From contig JAISBX010000038.1 of NCBI GenBank assembly GCA_031265965.1, positions 1 through 7,442 of the forward strand: a stretch of DNA of 7,442 nucleotides. The letters run 5' to 3'. Position 1 is the first letter of the stretch. Every line of letters begins with the position of its first letter. This DNA comes from Oscillospiraceae bacterium. GTDB taxonomy: Bacteria > Bacillota_A > Clostridia > Oscillospirales > Oscillospiraceae. The notes beneath the pieces were generated by a model, which saw only the letters and a list, made by a program, of their open reading frames with translations, had not been told where the DNA came from and ran no database searches. Positions 7,283 to 7,442 of this stretch are shown here, one piece after another. The position numbers were made by a program, and so were the translations under genes.

Positions 7283-7360
7283 TCGTCTATTTGTCCGTCT
7301 GCAAGCAAAGCTGCCAAAGCTAAAAAAGCTTTGGCTGGTAAAGGTAAAATAATAATCGCC
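7271..7360 (-). promoter_or_regulatory. Attenuator 1:2 (anti-antiterminator) pairing
   Basis: GGCGATT (7354-7360, within leader codons 11-13) is perfectly complementary to AATCGCC (7271-7277, starting at the leader stop codon). After a 2-nt mismatch, three more pairs (7349-7351 with 7280-7282) extend it. In the trp model these are segments 1 and 2: when they pair, segment 2 cannot form the antiterminator. A ribosome stalled at the Trp/Phe/Tyr codons 9-15 would cover segment 1 and release segment 2. The pairing is seen in the sequence; the role is inferred. Confidence 0.6.
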
Positions 7361-7390
7361 GAACCAATGGGCCGTACCGGTTTTTTGCAT
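7277..7390 (-). CDS. Aromatic-rich leader peptide of attenuator (37 aa)
   Basis: This is a short open frame of 37 codons ending in TGA. It encodes one Trp, two Tyr and seven Phe within residues 9-28, in runs HWFGDYYFTF (8-17) and SFFSFGSF (21-28). Its likely role is to sense supply of charged aromatic tRNAs: a ribosome stalled at these codons would change how the downstream leader RNA folds. Six of seven Phe codons are TTT and both Tyr codons are TAT, whereas aroE in the same operon uses TTC at 9 of 11 Phe codons in the window. The stop codon lies inside the antiterminator segment, the expected geometry for a trp/phe-type attenuator. The start at 7390 is chosen for its GAGGA site; an in-frame ATG at 7414 would give 45 residues. 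The C-terminal tail (CRRTNRRI) is basic and has no aromatics. No function as a free protein is implied. Confidence 0.8.
   Translation of the reverse strand: MQKTGTAHWFGDYYFTFTSQSFFSFGSFACRRTNRRI
7313..7335 (-). other. Hairpin inside leader peptide coding region (possible pause)
   Basis: A perfect 9-bp inverted repeat (GCCAAAGCT / AGCTTTGGC) with a five-U loop in the RNA lies over leader codons 19-26, including Phe22, Phe23 and Phe25. It nests inside the 1:2 pairing. It could act as an RNA polymerase pause hairpin that synchronises transcription with the leading ribosome, or simply stabilise the 1:2 fold. It is not an intrinsic terminator, because no U-tract follows its 3' arm. Confidence 0.55.
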
Positions 7391-7442
7391 ATCGTCCTCG
7401 CATAAATTCCGCATTTGCGCTGTGCGCCTCGCTGTTATGGAT
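7391..7442 (-). other. 5' part of operon leader, promoter not identified
   Basis: This is the 52-nt stretch upstream of the leader-peptide start codon. It contains the leader's ribosome binding site and an in-frame upstream ATG at 7414, which would add eight residues but has a GAGG placed too far away (about 12 nt). I see no convincing -35/-10 pair. The promoter and the transcript 5' end are probably beyond the window edge. Confidence 0.4.
7395..7399 (-). promoter_or_regulatory. Ribosome binding site of leader peptide (GAGGA)
   Basis: The minus strand reads GAGGA followed by CGAT and then the ATG at 7390. This is a purine-rich Shine-Dalgarno at slightly short but workable spacing. It decides the start of the leader peptide over the alternatives at 7414 (same frame) and 7403 (another frame), whose upstream sequences are poorer. 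Confidence 0.6.

Noticed and set aside
7321..7403. Alternative minus-strand leader ORF starting at the ATG at 7403 (27 residues, also with several Tyr/Phe, ending in TAG at 7320-7322)
   Set aside because: Its ribosome binding site is weaker. It ends far from the antiterminator segment and contains no Trp. The 7390 frame has a GAGGA site and a stop codon inside segment 2. The aromatic content here partly reflects the T-rich strand.
7258..7405. Plus-strand Lys/Ala-rich open frame through the leader region, ending near 7405
   Set aside because: It lacks a good start with a ribosome binding site and is the exact reverse-complement frame of the leader peptide; its Lys/Ala-rich content is the mirror of the Phe/Ser codons.
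7183..7442. T-box riboswitch or TRAP-binding leader
   Set aside because: I found no T-box consensus (UGGN'CCGCGG-like bulge) between a specifier hairpin and the terminator, and no run of spaced GAG/UAG triplets. The leader ORF with alternative pairing explains the region better.
1..7442. Mobile elements, CRISPR arrays, tRNA or rRNA genes
   Set aside because: No array-like repeats, transposase motifs, terminal inverted repeats or tRNA-like cloverleaf were seen; the window is filled by the operon and its leader.

Overview
The window holds one tightly packed minus-strand operon for making chorismate and starting phenylalanine synthesis, preceded by what looks like a complete ribosome-mediated transcription attenuator. 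In transcription order, from high to low coordinates, it runs: aromatic-rich leader peptide, antiterminator/terminator, aroB, aroA, aroC, DAHP synthase (aroF/aroG type), pheA, aroK, aroQ, aroE. The last gene runs off the window at position 1. All seven shikimate-pathway steps are present, plus the bifunctional chorismate mutase/prephenate dehydratase. No tyrA or trp gene is visible.

Organism: the genes are GC-rich, with third-position G/C preference but frequent ATA isoleucine codons. AroC carries a [11 protein letters not shown] motif and AroA a GESGSTLRF motif, forms I associate with Clostridia-like Bacillota. DAHP synthase is the Thermotoga/Bacillota type I-beta form. A GC-rich, possibly uncultured, Clostridia-like bacterium is my best guess; Synergistota or a relative cannot be excluded from this sequence.

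Layout: 7391-7442 is the 5' end of the leader region, and the promoter probably lies beyond the window edge. 7277-7390 encodes a 37-residue peptide with ten Trp/Tyr/Phe codons within 20 residues. Its stop codon lies inside a 9-nt segment (7274-7282) that can pair either with an upstream part of the leader or with the 5' arm of a 14-bp intrinsic terminator (7212-7254). The terminator sits 30 bases before the aroB start codon. From 7182 to 1 the structural genes follow with gaps of 2-3 nt or overlaps of 4-20 nt, so they are almost certainly cotranscribed and translationally coupled.

How it works together: DAHP synthase makes DAHP, then AroB, AroQ, AroE, AroK, AroA and AroC carry it to chorismate, and PheA converts chorismate to phenylpyruvate. 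Two layers of end-product control are visible or inferable. One is attenuation by charged tRNA-Phe/Tyr/Trp supply at the leader. The other is allosteric, through the N-terminal regulatory domain of DAHP synthase and the C-terminal ACT domain of PheA. The attenuator is the most interesting part of the window, because in Bacillota-like organisms aromatic operons are usually reported to use T-box or TRAP control.
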